DNA of 64,000 bases from Papiliotrema nemorosa (taxonomy: Eukaryota; Basidiomycota; Tremellomycetes; Tremellales; Rhynchogastremaceae). Both the position numbers and the translations under genes were made by a program. The DNA lies in contig JASKOT010000012.1 in assembly GCA_032158125.1 (NCBI GenBank), positions 310,001 to 374,000 of the forward strand. Direction: 5' to 3'. Of the stretch, positions 12,684-21,783 are shown piece by piece; position 1 is the stretch's first letter, and every line of letters begins with the position of its first letter. The notes under the pieces are model-generated. The model worked only from the letters and a program-made list of their open reading frames with translations, did no database searches and was not told where the DNA came from.

Positions 12684-13975
12684 ATGACAACTCGTATACG
12701 CGAATGCGTTGAGGGTCAATATGGCTATATTCCTATCAGTCTGATCGCATTCATCTCATATACCACCGGCGACGCTTTGGCTCAATACACCCAGACATTC
12801 GGGATCCCTACCGGTCAGATTCTGTTGGTACGATTTGTGAGGCTCTTCAAAGTAAGAAATGCATCGAGCTGACCTCGAGTAGTGCATTACCGCTTTCCTA
12901 TGCGCCATCTACCTGGTCTTCCGCCCTCCCAACCATCCTATCCCCCTCGATCATATCGGCCTCATCATCCTTCGCAGCTTCCTCGATACCACCGGCACGA
13001 TATGCAGCTTTCAAGCCTTCTTGTATCTCATGCTCTCAGAAGCGGTGACTATCATTCAACTCCGACCCTTTGCCGTCGGTCTGCTGTGTTTCGTGTTCCT
13101 CCGAGAGGCGTTTACATGGAGGCAGGTGATAGCGTGTAGTGAGTCTCATACTATGCGTAACAAAACTCAAGTTTAGGTATATCGATCGCAGCAGTCATGC
13201 TAGTTGTTCAACCAGACTTCTTCGGTGGATCACATGCAGATCAGAGCCAGCATCATACGCTGGGTTCGGCGCTGGTCTTCTCGGGAGTGTGTTTACAAGC
13301 GGTCGGAGGTGTGTCCACATGAACGCATGAGTGTAGGCGATGTTGATGGCCAGCTACGATCATACGGACGATCGGTGAGATCAATCTAGCCGTTGTTCTG
13401 CTACCACACAGCGTCTGCGGTTGTACCGTCAGCTCGTTATGGTTGTTCATCTCTCAACAACCTCTCGTCAGATTCTCCGTCCTCACTTTTGTCCTGACCT
13501 TGATTGTCACAGTGAAGAGTCCCCATCAAAGGCCAATGTCACATACTGATGACAGTTTTGGGGTATCTGCGCCCAGCTTTTCTACGTTGCTGCGCTGCAA
13601 CGTGCAGAAGGGTCAAAAGTCGCTTGTCTCAGCTATATCCAGGTACGTCCTGCTTCCACAAGTCCCACTGTACGGCTTTGCTGATGAAGTCTCAGATCAT
13701 CTGGTCGGTGGTGCTACAATGGGCATTCACACAGATCGTGCCGGGTCCTTTGGCGTTGGTTGGCATGGCCATCATCATCATCATAGGCCTGTGGGCGATT
13801 GTGAGCGGACCGAGGTTCATTTGGACAATACGCTGACGGACAGCTGGGCGATAGGGCGGACACAGACGCAAATCACACGGAGGTAGAGGAGGACAGGGTT
13901 GTCCTGCTCGAGGGTGGACGCATATCCGACGCTGCCGGACGTCTCGGGGTGGATGATCGAGGACTCGATCATTGA
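12684..13975 (+). CDS. Drug/metabolite transporter (EamA-like), array copy 2
   Basis: Seven exons: 12684-12836, 12883-13138, 13177-13308, 13354-13511, 13556-13642, 13696-13800 and 13844-13975, 340 residues. About ten hydrophobic segments are visible in two halves. Each half has the EamA pattern: first half YGYIPISLIAFISYTTGDAL, IQLRPFAVGLLCFVFLREAFTWRQ; second half TLGSALVFSGVCLQAVG, RAEGSKVACLSYIQ, MAIIIIIGLWAI. The tail is hydrophilic and acidic. The family exports or moves nucleotide sugars, metabolites or drugs; the substrate cannot be read from sequence. It shares the placement of the intron before ATIIRTIGE with copy 1, and lacks the intron that splits this region in copies 3 and 4. Confidence 0.8.
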
Positions 13976-14178
13976 TGATCATGAGACCCATCAACAAGGT
14001 CGAAACGATTGTTCTCCGCAGTATAAACCGCAAGGACAGGCACAGGATACACTTCCGCATGCATTATAGGTGAATGAGTGATCGGCCCGTGATGTCCTCC
14101 CGCCAAAGGAGGAGCATGGAGGATCGTCAACCCATTCTCATCATAGTCGTGAAAAACCCATAAGATATCGACTTCTGA

Positions 14179-15530
14179 ATGGTTTACCCCTCATCTCCAC
14201 TGTCTTCTAGGCTCGGCTCGATGAACTCGTCTCCAAGCTGGCTACCAGAGCAATTCGCCTATATTCCTTTTGGTCTCACTGCCGATTTTGCATTCACATG
14301 CAACGACGCGATGGTCCAGCAACTTCAATGGTCGATTGGAATGTCTACCGCCCAACTGACCTTCTTCCGGTTGGTAAGCACCGCACCTCAGCACACCTGA
14401 TGGGTTAGACAGGACTGACGAGTGACAGCTCTTCACCTCGCTCATCTGCGCGATAGTACTTTACCGGAAAGATCCCGCTCATTTGAACTTGTTCCGACCT
14501 GAACTGAAATGGGTCTGGGTCAGAGGCATGATCGATGCGGCTGGTTTGATCTGGGTATATCAAGCGTTCGACTATATGCCCCTTTCCAATGGATTATCGT
14601 TGTTCCAACTGAGGCCGTTTATGGTAGGATTGCTATGCCTTGTCTCCCTGGGTGAAGCATTCACATGGAGGCAGATCGTCGCTTGTGGTGAGTCGACCTT
14701 CCTACCATTTGGACACAGTACGCCGCCCTCCACGGACATGGACTAACACTTACACTTAGTCCTTTCCGTCCTTGCTGTTCTTATGGTCCTGCAGCCCGAG
14801 TTCCTGTGGTCTCACCGCGAAGACGAATCGAAGGGCGAGCATGAGATGTTTGGCGCTGTGCTATGTACAGCAGGAACGGCGTGTTCGGCCATCGGAGCTT
14901 TGATCCTACGTCGAGTGGGCGAGGTCGACTCGTTTGTCATTCTCATCATATATGCTATATGTTGTTGCTTTCTGAGTGTCGTGTGAGTACATTGCCTAGC
15001 CGAAGCTAAGTCATAGGTGGAACTTCATATACTGGCAACCGATCATCCCGTTTGGACTGTCATCTTCCGCTTTGATCATGGCCATCACGGTGAGCTCGAT
15101 TATGGCCGAGAATCAGAAAGAGAGATTGAGAAGCAGTGCGCGGGGTTTGTAGCTCAAACGGCGTATCTTGGAGCTATCAAACGAGCAGAAGCAGCCAAAG
15201 TGGCATGTCTGAGTTATGCTCAAGTACGCTGCACGAGTCAGCTAAGCTAATGCGCTGACTGTGGCAGATAATTTGGTCTGTCATCTTACAGTCAATCATC
15301 ACGAGAGTCATACCTTCGTGGTCAGCGATGGTCGGAATGGTGATCATCATCGTCGCTGGAGTCTGGGCAATTGTACGTTATAGCTTCCAAGGCTGATGGT
15401 ACTATTTGATGAGCGATGAGGACTGACGATCCAGCTGAGCGATAAAGTCAAAGTGGCAGAGCCGGACAGGGAAATGCAGATGGACGTGGTCGAGCGAGAA
15501 AGGCTCTTGGTAGACGAAAACCAGAAGTAG
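14179..15530 (+). CDS. Drug/metabolite transporter (EamA-like), array copy 3
   Basis: Seven exons: 14179-14373, 14429-14687, 14760-14982, 15017-15089, 15137-15223, 15268-15372 and 15435-15530, 345 residues. The N-terminus is longer than in the sisters by about 14 residues; the second ATG at 14221 would match their length. Conserved blocks are MSTAQLTFFRL, FDYMPLSNGLSLFQLRPF, GEAFTWRQ, ALILRRVGEVD and RAEAAKVACLSYAQ. Exons of 259, 73, 87 and 105 nt equal those of copy 4. The acceptor at 15136 was chosen because earlier alternatives hit a stop. Substrate unknown. Confidence 0.8.
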
Positions 15531-15739
15531 ATGTAACGCAGACATTGCCGAGATGCATCTTGCCCGACTTGATCGCCCGACCGTTCGGTCGCACACAGAG
15601 GGTCATCATCACCCTCAAAATGTCCGGTCTGATCGGTCAACACAATCATAGTTGGCCCCACCAACGATGCAGCCATCAATATGCGAGGAATTGACACCCT
15701 GCTCGAGCATGAGTTCAACCTACTTCTCTTTTAGAAACC

Positions 15740-17066
15740 ATGCTTGCACGAAGTAGAGACTGGCTCGATGGCCCATACGGGTATATCCCCTTCACCGTAT
15801 CCGCCGATTTTACATTCATCTGCAACGATGCGGTCGTGCAATACATCCAGACGCTGGGTATGTCCACTGCCGAGTTGACCTTCTTCCGATTGGTAAGTCA
15901 TACGCTTGCTTTTGGCAATGACGGTAAGATATCTTACATTCAGCTGTTCACCGCGACAGTCTGCGCGACCTACCTATGGTTCACTGACAGAGCCCAGATT
16001 GATCTGTTCAGATCAGAGCTTCGTCTAGTTTGGATGAGGGGGATCGCGGATGTGTTAGGCTTGATGTTGGTCTATCAAGCTTTCGAGTATATGCCGCTTT
16101 CAAACGCCATCACCGTCTTGCAACTCCGACCGTTCATAGTGGGGTTCATATGTATGGTCATCTTGAAAGAGGCGTTTACATGGAGACAGGCCGTAGCTTG
16201 CGGTAAGTCTAATCTCTCCCCTCGCCCATCGATCACTCACAGCAGGAATATCGATCTTTGCGGTCGCGCTTGTAGTACAGCCCGAGTTCATGTGGGGACA
16301 TGCCGGTACTCGTACTCCGGAACACCGAGATCATCAAGCGATTGTAGGGACTGCCCTTTGTATCATCGGGACGATCCTGCAATCGATTGGGGTGATGCTC
16401 TTGCGTCAAGTGGGAGAGGCGGACACGGTAGTCATCGCGATGATCTATGGGTTGTCTGGCTGTATCGTCAGCCCAGTGTAAGCTATCCTTTCCTGTGCTT
16501 GCAAGCGGACTCATGCGCAGATTTTCAGTAGTTTTCCGACAGTCCATCAAGATGTTCAATGGGGATTTCCTGTTGCTGTTCCTCACTATCACAGTGGGTT
16601 GCCTGTCACACTCAGAGTAGTCGTTGAACGGGGCGAAGAGCTGAAATGGGCGCAGTTTGGAGGGCTCATCGCTCAATTGGCGCTCGTGCAAGGGTTGAAG
16701 AGGGCCGAAGGCTCAAAGGTGGCCTGTCTGGGCTATGCCCAAGTGAGTGTATACATCCTAATGTAGTATCTGTTGATGACTTGCGGAGGTGGTCTGGTCG
16801 GTCATCTTGCAGTCTTCGATTACGAAGATTATCCCATCGCTGCTCGAGTTTGTAGGCATGACCATCATCGTTGGCACAGGAGTATGGGCGGTGGTGCGTC
16901 GCTATCTTGTCTCATATCGACCGAGACCCTGATTGCCCAGCTGTCAAGCACTTCCAAGCAGGTGGAGAGTGAGAAGGAGATTAGAATGCGAGAATTCGAA
17001 CAGGAAGGTCTTTTAGAGGAGGAAGATGATCATCGAGAGTGGGAAGACAGACATCACACTGTGTGA
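15740..17066 (+). CDS. Drug/metabolite transporter (EamA-like), array copy 4
   Basis: Seven exons: 15740-15892, 15944-16202, 16246-16477, 16521-16593, 16656-16742, 16789-16893 and 16941-17066, 344 residues. Same fold pattern as copies 2 and 3: YGYIPFTVSADFTFICNDAV, MSTAELTFFRL, FEYMPLSNAITVLQLRPF, KEAFTWRQ, MLLRQVGEADT and KRAEGSKVACLGYAQ, with a charged Glu-rich tail of about 40 residues facing presumably the cytosol. Closest to copy 3 by exon layout and by sequence in exon 2. All four copies lie head to tail on the plus strand with 200-375 bases between them, as expected of serial unequal crossing-over. Confidence 0.82.
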
Positions 17067-17469
17067 AGAGTCGATCGTCAATCTGTCTGTTGTTCGTATG
17101 ATCCTGAAAGAACTAGCTAGGATCAAGCTGCTGTGCCATTGAAGTGTAGAGACCCCACGAAAACTGCTTCGGCGAATCACGTAGCCTGCGTAGAATGGTA
17201 CACATACCGCTCCTGTAACTCGTAGCCCTCGAACAGTCATCAAATGCATCGCCAATCTCTACAGCTCTCCAGGTAGAGCTTGCACATGCATGCACAATAT
17301 GGGCCGCGGTGCGTTGCTGAGGAGTTGGATTAGTCTCGGTTCCGAGTTTGGAACGGGATTTCGGCCAATGCCTTTCAACATTGTTCGACTATACCCTCAT
17401 CTCACCGTGCTCACATTTGACCCATTGCACATACCCTACTCGGTCACTTTCACGACTGAGAACACCAAG
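17067..17469. other. Spacer between transporter array and HEM12
   Basis: About 400 bases; presumed HEM12 promoter. No other gene seen. Confidence 0.4.
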
Positions 17470-18695
17470 ATGACACATCTAGCCGGATCAAAAGGCTGGA
17501 AAGAGCTGCTCGAGTCCTTCCCACCGTTGAAGAATGATCTATTGTTACGAGCTGCCAATGGAGAGGAAACGGATCGAGCGCCCGTCTGGGTCATGCGACA
17601 AGCGGGTCGATACCTCCCAGGTGGGTACATGGATATCTGAAGTGATAGCTATCTGATGCGTAGAATTCCTTGCTGTTCGAAAGGACCATTCTTTCTTTGA
17701 ATGTTGTCAAACCCCTTCTATCGCTTCTGCTCTGACTCTTCAACCTATCGACCGATACCCCGCCCTCGATGCCAGTATAATATTCTGCGACATCCTCGTC
17801 ATCCCCCAGGCACTGGGCATGGAGGTACTCATGGAGCCTTCCAAGGGTCCTGTCTTGCCTCAACCCCTCGTTGATCCATCTCATTTGGATCGATTGCGCA
17901 AGGATGTCAATGTGGACAAAGAGCTTGGGTATCTCTTCGAAGCTATCACCTTGACCAGGAGGGGTCTGGCAGGCCGAGTGCCATTGATTGGCTTTGTGGG
18001 CGCTCCATGGACGCTCATGGCGTATATGGTCGAAGGAGGAGGAAGCAAGACGTTTGAAAAGAGCAAGAGTTGGCTGTACAAGTACCCCGAAGAGTCCAAG
18101 GTGCTCTTGAGCAGGATCGCAGATGTCTGTGCGGATCTCCTCGTGGGGCAAGTCTTGGCGGGTGCTCAGGTATGTCAAGCAAGAGAATCTCAAAATGAGA
18201 AAGTGCTCATGGTAGATGCTCCAAGTGTTCGACTCGTGGGCGGGCGAGCTCACTGCGTACCAATTCCAAACATTCTCCCTCCCGTCTCTCTTGCAGATAT
18301 CCAAGAAAGTCCACTCTACCCTCGCCTCGCTCGGTCACCCCGGAGTCAAAATGACAATCTTCCCCAAGGGCGTCCACGCCCCATCCTCTCTGTCCAAGTT
18401 TGCCGATCCGACAGAGACGGGTTACGCTACAATAGGTCTCGACTGGACGGTAGACCCTGTTGAGGTTCGAGAGATTGTAGGTAAAAAAGTCAATTTGCAA
18501 GGCAACTTTGACCCTGTTGTACTCTACGGTGGGAAGGAAGGGATTGAGCGGGAAGTCAAAAGAGTGTCAGAAAGGTTCCATCAAGCTGGAGGAGGCTGGA
18601 TCGCCAATTTGGGACATGGTATTACGCCCAATGTCAAGCCGGAAGATATGGGTTGGTTCTTGGATTGCGTCCACAAGCACTCCAAGAGGTCATAG
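17470..18695 (+). CDS. HEM12: Uroporphyrinogen decarboxylase
   Basis: Three exons, 17470-17620, 17664-18169 and 18216-18695, give 378 residues, the normal size. Both family signatures are intact: [14 protein letters not shown] (substrate-binding Arg residues) and [18 protein letters not shown]. Other expected features are [29 protein letters not shown], the loop [11 protein letters not shown] and [11 protein letters not shown] with the late His. The enzyme removes four carboxyl groups from uroporphyrinogen III to give coproporphyrinogen III in the cytosol, the fifth step of heme synthesis. No oddity seen. Confidence 0.97.
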
Positions 18696-18722
18696 ACGTG
18701 ATATAATGCATAAAGCCCCACT

Positions 18723-19269
18723 CTATGGTCCCGATCGGATATCTGTCGCTCCTCCGCTCTGATTGTCAGCCATGACTAGTCTTTGATACTTTGTTGCATA
18801 CTCACCATGACAGCCTCCATCTCCCTCTCGGACACTTCTCGCGGTTGCCAGTAATACCTAGGAGCTTCCCAGAAATTCTCAAAGTCGGCTGGTTTGCCGC
18901 TCGACTTTGCTGCTCCGCCCGAGCTCGATGTAGATGGAGATCCACTACCACCTGCTCCCGTCTCATCTGGCGTCTTGCCCTGAGCGGATTGTGATGGGGA
19001 TTGACCTTTTGGAGTGGAAGAAGGCCATTGAGAGCCTTTGGATGTGGATTGGAGTTTGGCGAGGAAAGATTGAAAGTCGTCTACTACTTCTTGTGGAGCA
19101 GCGGGATGAGGTGAAGGGGCGTGGGGTTCTGCCCTTCAGTGTGGGTTCGATTGATGCGAGAGAGATGGAAGGGCGACTCACCGTGTTCCAGGTTCTTCCG
19201 TGAGCCTAGGAATTTTATCATAGGCTGATGTATGTGTTGCTTTGCTCTTGATATCCTCGACACGAACAT
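18723..19269 (-). CDS. KGD4: 2-oxoglutarate dehydrogenase adaptor subunit Kgd4 (Ymr31/MRPS36)
   Basis: Three minus-strand exons, 19269-19182, 19128-18806 and 18758-18723, give 148 residues. The short conserved ends identify it: an N-terminal PMIKFLGSRK and a C-terminal block FWEAPRYYWQPREVSEREMEAV followed by SGGA (the first 20 residues of this block match the family best). The middle is a Ser/Gly/Pro-rich linker of variable length. Kgd4 tethers the E3 dihydrolipoamide dehydrogenase to the E1-E2 core of the mitochondrial 2-oxoglutarate dehydrogenase complex; it was once taken for a ribosomal protein. Tail-to-tail with HEM12, 27 bases apart, and divergent from the next gene. Confidence 0.82.
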
Positions 19270-19684
19270 GGCTACCGAAGACTGGCAAGGTCAAGATGTT
19301 CGATGTAGGTTGTATACCATGACATAGGAAAGGAGACGGAACAGGACAGCCAAAGGTGGAAGCGGCGACCTCCGACTTACCGATAGATCCGAAAATTCGA
19401 CCCCCCTTCTCACCACCTCGCCTTCCGATCGCACAGGACGAGTTTGCTACACCACAACACGCCTACAAACGAGCATAAACGAACACGGACGAGGGAAGAA
19501 AACTCAAGGCGAAATCAACATCTAAAAGGAAAAACGATAGTTTAGATCAGGAGGTTTTGCCCAGTGGACGGTCTCTCATAGTCGATTTTTTCCCGTCGAA
19601 CGGCAGACGCCAGTCACCTGAAACCCCTGGGTTGCGGAAGGATCCATTCGACTACATACAAATCGCTGAAGCAAGAGTACCACC
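19270..19684. promoter_or_regulatory. Divergent promoter between KGD4 and a probable mitochondrial gene
   Basis: 415 bases lie between two divergent start codons, so both promoters must be here. Both flanking proteins look mitochondrial, which would suit joint regulation, but no factor site was identified with confidence. Confidence 0.5.
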
Positions 19685-20335
19685 ATGGCCGCTCCTATCA
19701 CCCGCCTAGCAGGACCCCACCGACTCCCCACTCTCCTCAGTATTCTCCCCAACAATGGCCGTCTGGCAGTAGTCCAACCCGCACAAACGAAATACCCAGG
19801 ACAAGTCTACCTCGTCACCCGTTCACACATCAAATACACCTCAGTCTCTCCAGCCGTCACCCCTGAAGTGGAGAATCAGAGAGCGGGGGCTAAAGTCGCT
19901 GCGACTCAAACGCCAAAAACAACAGTGATGGAGGCTACACATCCCATGGAAGGAGGTAAACTACGCGCTCACGGCAAAGTCTACGCCATGGAGTTTTTCA
20001 ATGGTGGGCTGGTTCTTGATTGTCGAGGTGGAGTGCTGATCCCAGGTCGACTAAAAGGACCGATCACAAAGACAGCATCGAACAAGATTCGTGATGGACT
20101 CAAGCAAGATTGGGTCGCCCTGGATCCGGCAGGCTTATCGGAGGAGACCAAGAAATGCTTGTCAAGATGGAGAGAGATGGGTGCGGAACACGAAGGCAAG
20201 AGAAATAAGCTCCTGGCTGAGAGGGCCGAACGGTACGCTTCAGAGAGGGAAGCTAGGGAAAAGGAAAGAAAGGAGATTAGGAGGAGGCGCGAGATGCACC
20301 AGGAGGAGATTAGGAAGATCGAGGTGTTGTATTAG
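19685..20335 (+). CDS. Uncharacterised, probably mitochondrial protein with charged C-terminal helix
   Basis: Single exon, 216 residues. The first 50 residues are basic and have only one acidic residue, compatible with a mitochondrial presequence. A central compact region (GKVYAMEFFNGGLVLDCRGG) could be a small beta-rich domain. The last 70 residues are a highly charged helix with long runs of Arg/Glu/Lys, likely coiled coil or RNA-contacting. This makeup is common among fungal mitoribosomal or mitochondrial gene-expression proteins, and the divergent partner is mitochondrial, but I do not recognise the family. The ATG at 19685 follows a clean purine-rich context (ACCATGG). Confidence 0.7.
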   Translation: MAAPITRLAGPHRLPTLLSILPNNGRLAVVQPAQTKYPGQVYLVTRSHIKYTSVSPAVTPEVENQRAGAKVAATQTPKTTVMEATHPMEGGKLRAHGKVYAMEFFNGGLVLDCRGGVLIPGRLKGPITKTASNKIRDGLKQDWVALDPAGLSEETKKCLSRWREMGAEHEGKRNKLLAERAERYASEREAREKERKEIRRRREMHQEEIRKIEVLY

Positions 20336-21783
20336 ACGAAGCAGGGAAAAGACGAGTCACAGGCTGAGCTCATCACAGTCGGAACCTTGGTTTGCAATCA
20401 TGACATATACGCATTTGCATTGACGATAGGTCACACCGTCCAACTGCCAGCTCATCTGGCGAATCTGCATTCCCAGCCGAACAAGACGAGCCATACAGCT
20501 TTGCTCGTCAGAGCAGATGATCAAAAACATGCCAAAGAGCTGACGCATCTTCTAATAGGCAGGTCGACTGATTCGTGTACTTGTGATATGAGAGGAAGAT
20601 ATCCCCGTAGTCATAGAAAGCACTGAAACCTCACAGTATACGACATATGCTCGCCTTTCGGATTGTGATCGGCTGTGTCCTTGATCCCGAGGGTACTCGC
20701 GACGCAACCATCTCCTGATTACGAAGCGGGTCACACTGCAGAATGGAAGGCATGAACAGCCATCCAGGTGGAAATCCGCCAAATGTTTCACCCCAAGCTG
20801 GACAGGGCTCCCACCTATGTACAATTGCATTGAGAGGACAGCCCATGTGGCGAGATGCTTATCCCGCCCCCCACTTGCAGAATGGCGATGACCATGGAGG
20901 ATCGAGGGTGAAGATAAATTGTGCCTTTGCTATGCTGTGACGCTTGACGGACCGCAGGACAAGTTCGTTATTCGTGCATCAGAAGACACCGCAAATGCCA
21001 TCATTGCTCGCTCAAAGAAGCATTTCGTTTTTCTCTTCCGCTTCTGCTTTGACCCTTCCAGGCCTTCTCATCTGATCCCAAGTCTTAGCGCTTCACACCG
21101 AGGCATAGGTCAAACGGCTTGATCGAAATGTGCGACTCAAGAACAAAGTCATGTGATCTTGATCTCTGCCTGTTCGGCTTGGCTTCGTGATTCGTCTTTT
21201 TCAGATCTGAGTGAGACAGGTACACTGCAGATGATTACAATCAAGGCAAGCGAGAGATCTCAACGCGCCACGGGGGCTGATAAGGAATGTATGACGCTTC
21301 AAAGAAGACCCCACATTGTACCTTCCCGCTGTTCGGCTCGATTCGTGCTGGCCCCAGGCCCGAGGACTGGCTCACAACCACAAGAGCGACCCTCAAATCT
21401 CGTCCTCGGTGTCGTACGTACAATTTCCGAAACACAGCAGTCGCCCTTGCCCAGCGTACTGACATCGCAATTTTCTGTAACGCGTTCCGCGATCCCGCAT
21501 CCACTCAAAACCATACAGGCTATTAGGTTGCCGGTTGAGATTTCTATCCGGCCCCGCCATCTTTTACAAGAGAAAAGCTTTGAAGGCGGTTCGGATTGAT
21601 CGTCGGAACCTAATCGCAACAGCTTCGGCTGCTGCAGGATCTGCGACACTGGTGCGGAAAGCAAGATTTCTCGCGGAAAGGAAAAGCTTGGCATCTACTC
21701 TGCAGTGACCAAAACAAGACCCGGAGCGTCACGTATAAAGCCAAGATGGACGGGTGCGGTGGGAAGAAGCTATACTCGGCAGT
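20336..21783. other. Long gene-poor interval upstream of the large secreted protein
   Basis: About 1.45 kb. Several frames of 130-150 codons overlap each other on both strands around 21150-21700 but none shows conserved or spliced character. It likely holds an extended promoter for the downstream secreted protein; a TATA-like TATAAAG sits at 21734. Confidence 0.4.
21734..21740 (+). promoter_or_regulatory. TATA-like element upstream of the secreted DUF7029/DUF7223-like gene
   Basis: TATAAAG lies 44-50 bases before the ATG at 21784. The match and position suit a TATA box with a short leader; not proven. Confidence 0.4.

Noticed and set aside
21153..21694. Overlapping frames of 148 (plus) and 131 (minus) codons
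   Set aside because: Neither has signal, domain or splice support, and both lie in the promoter region of the secreted protein.
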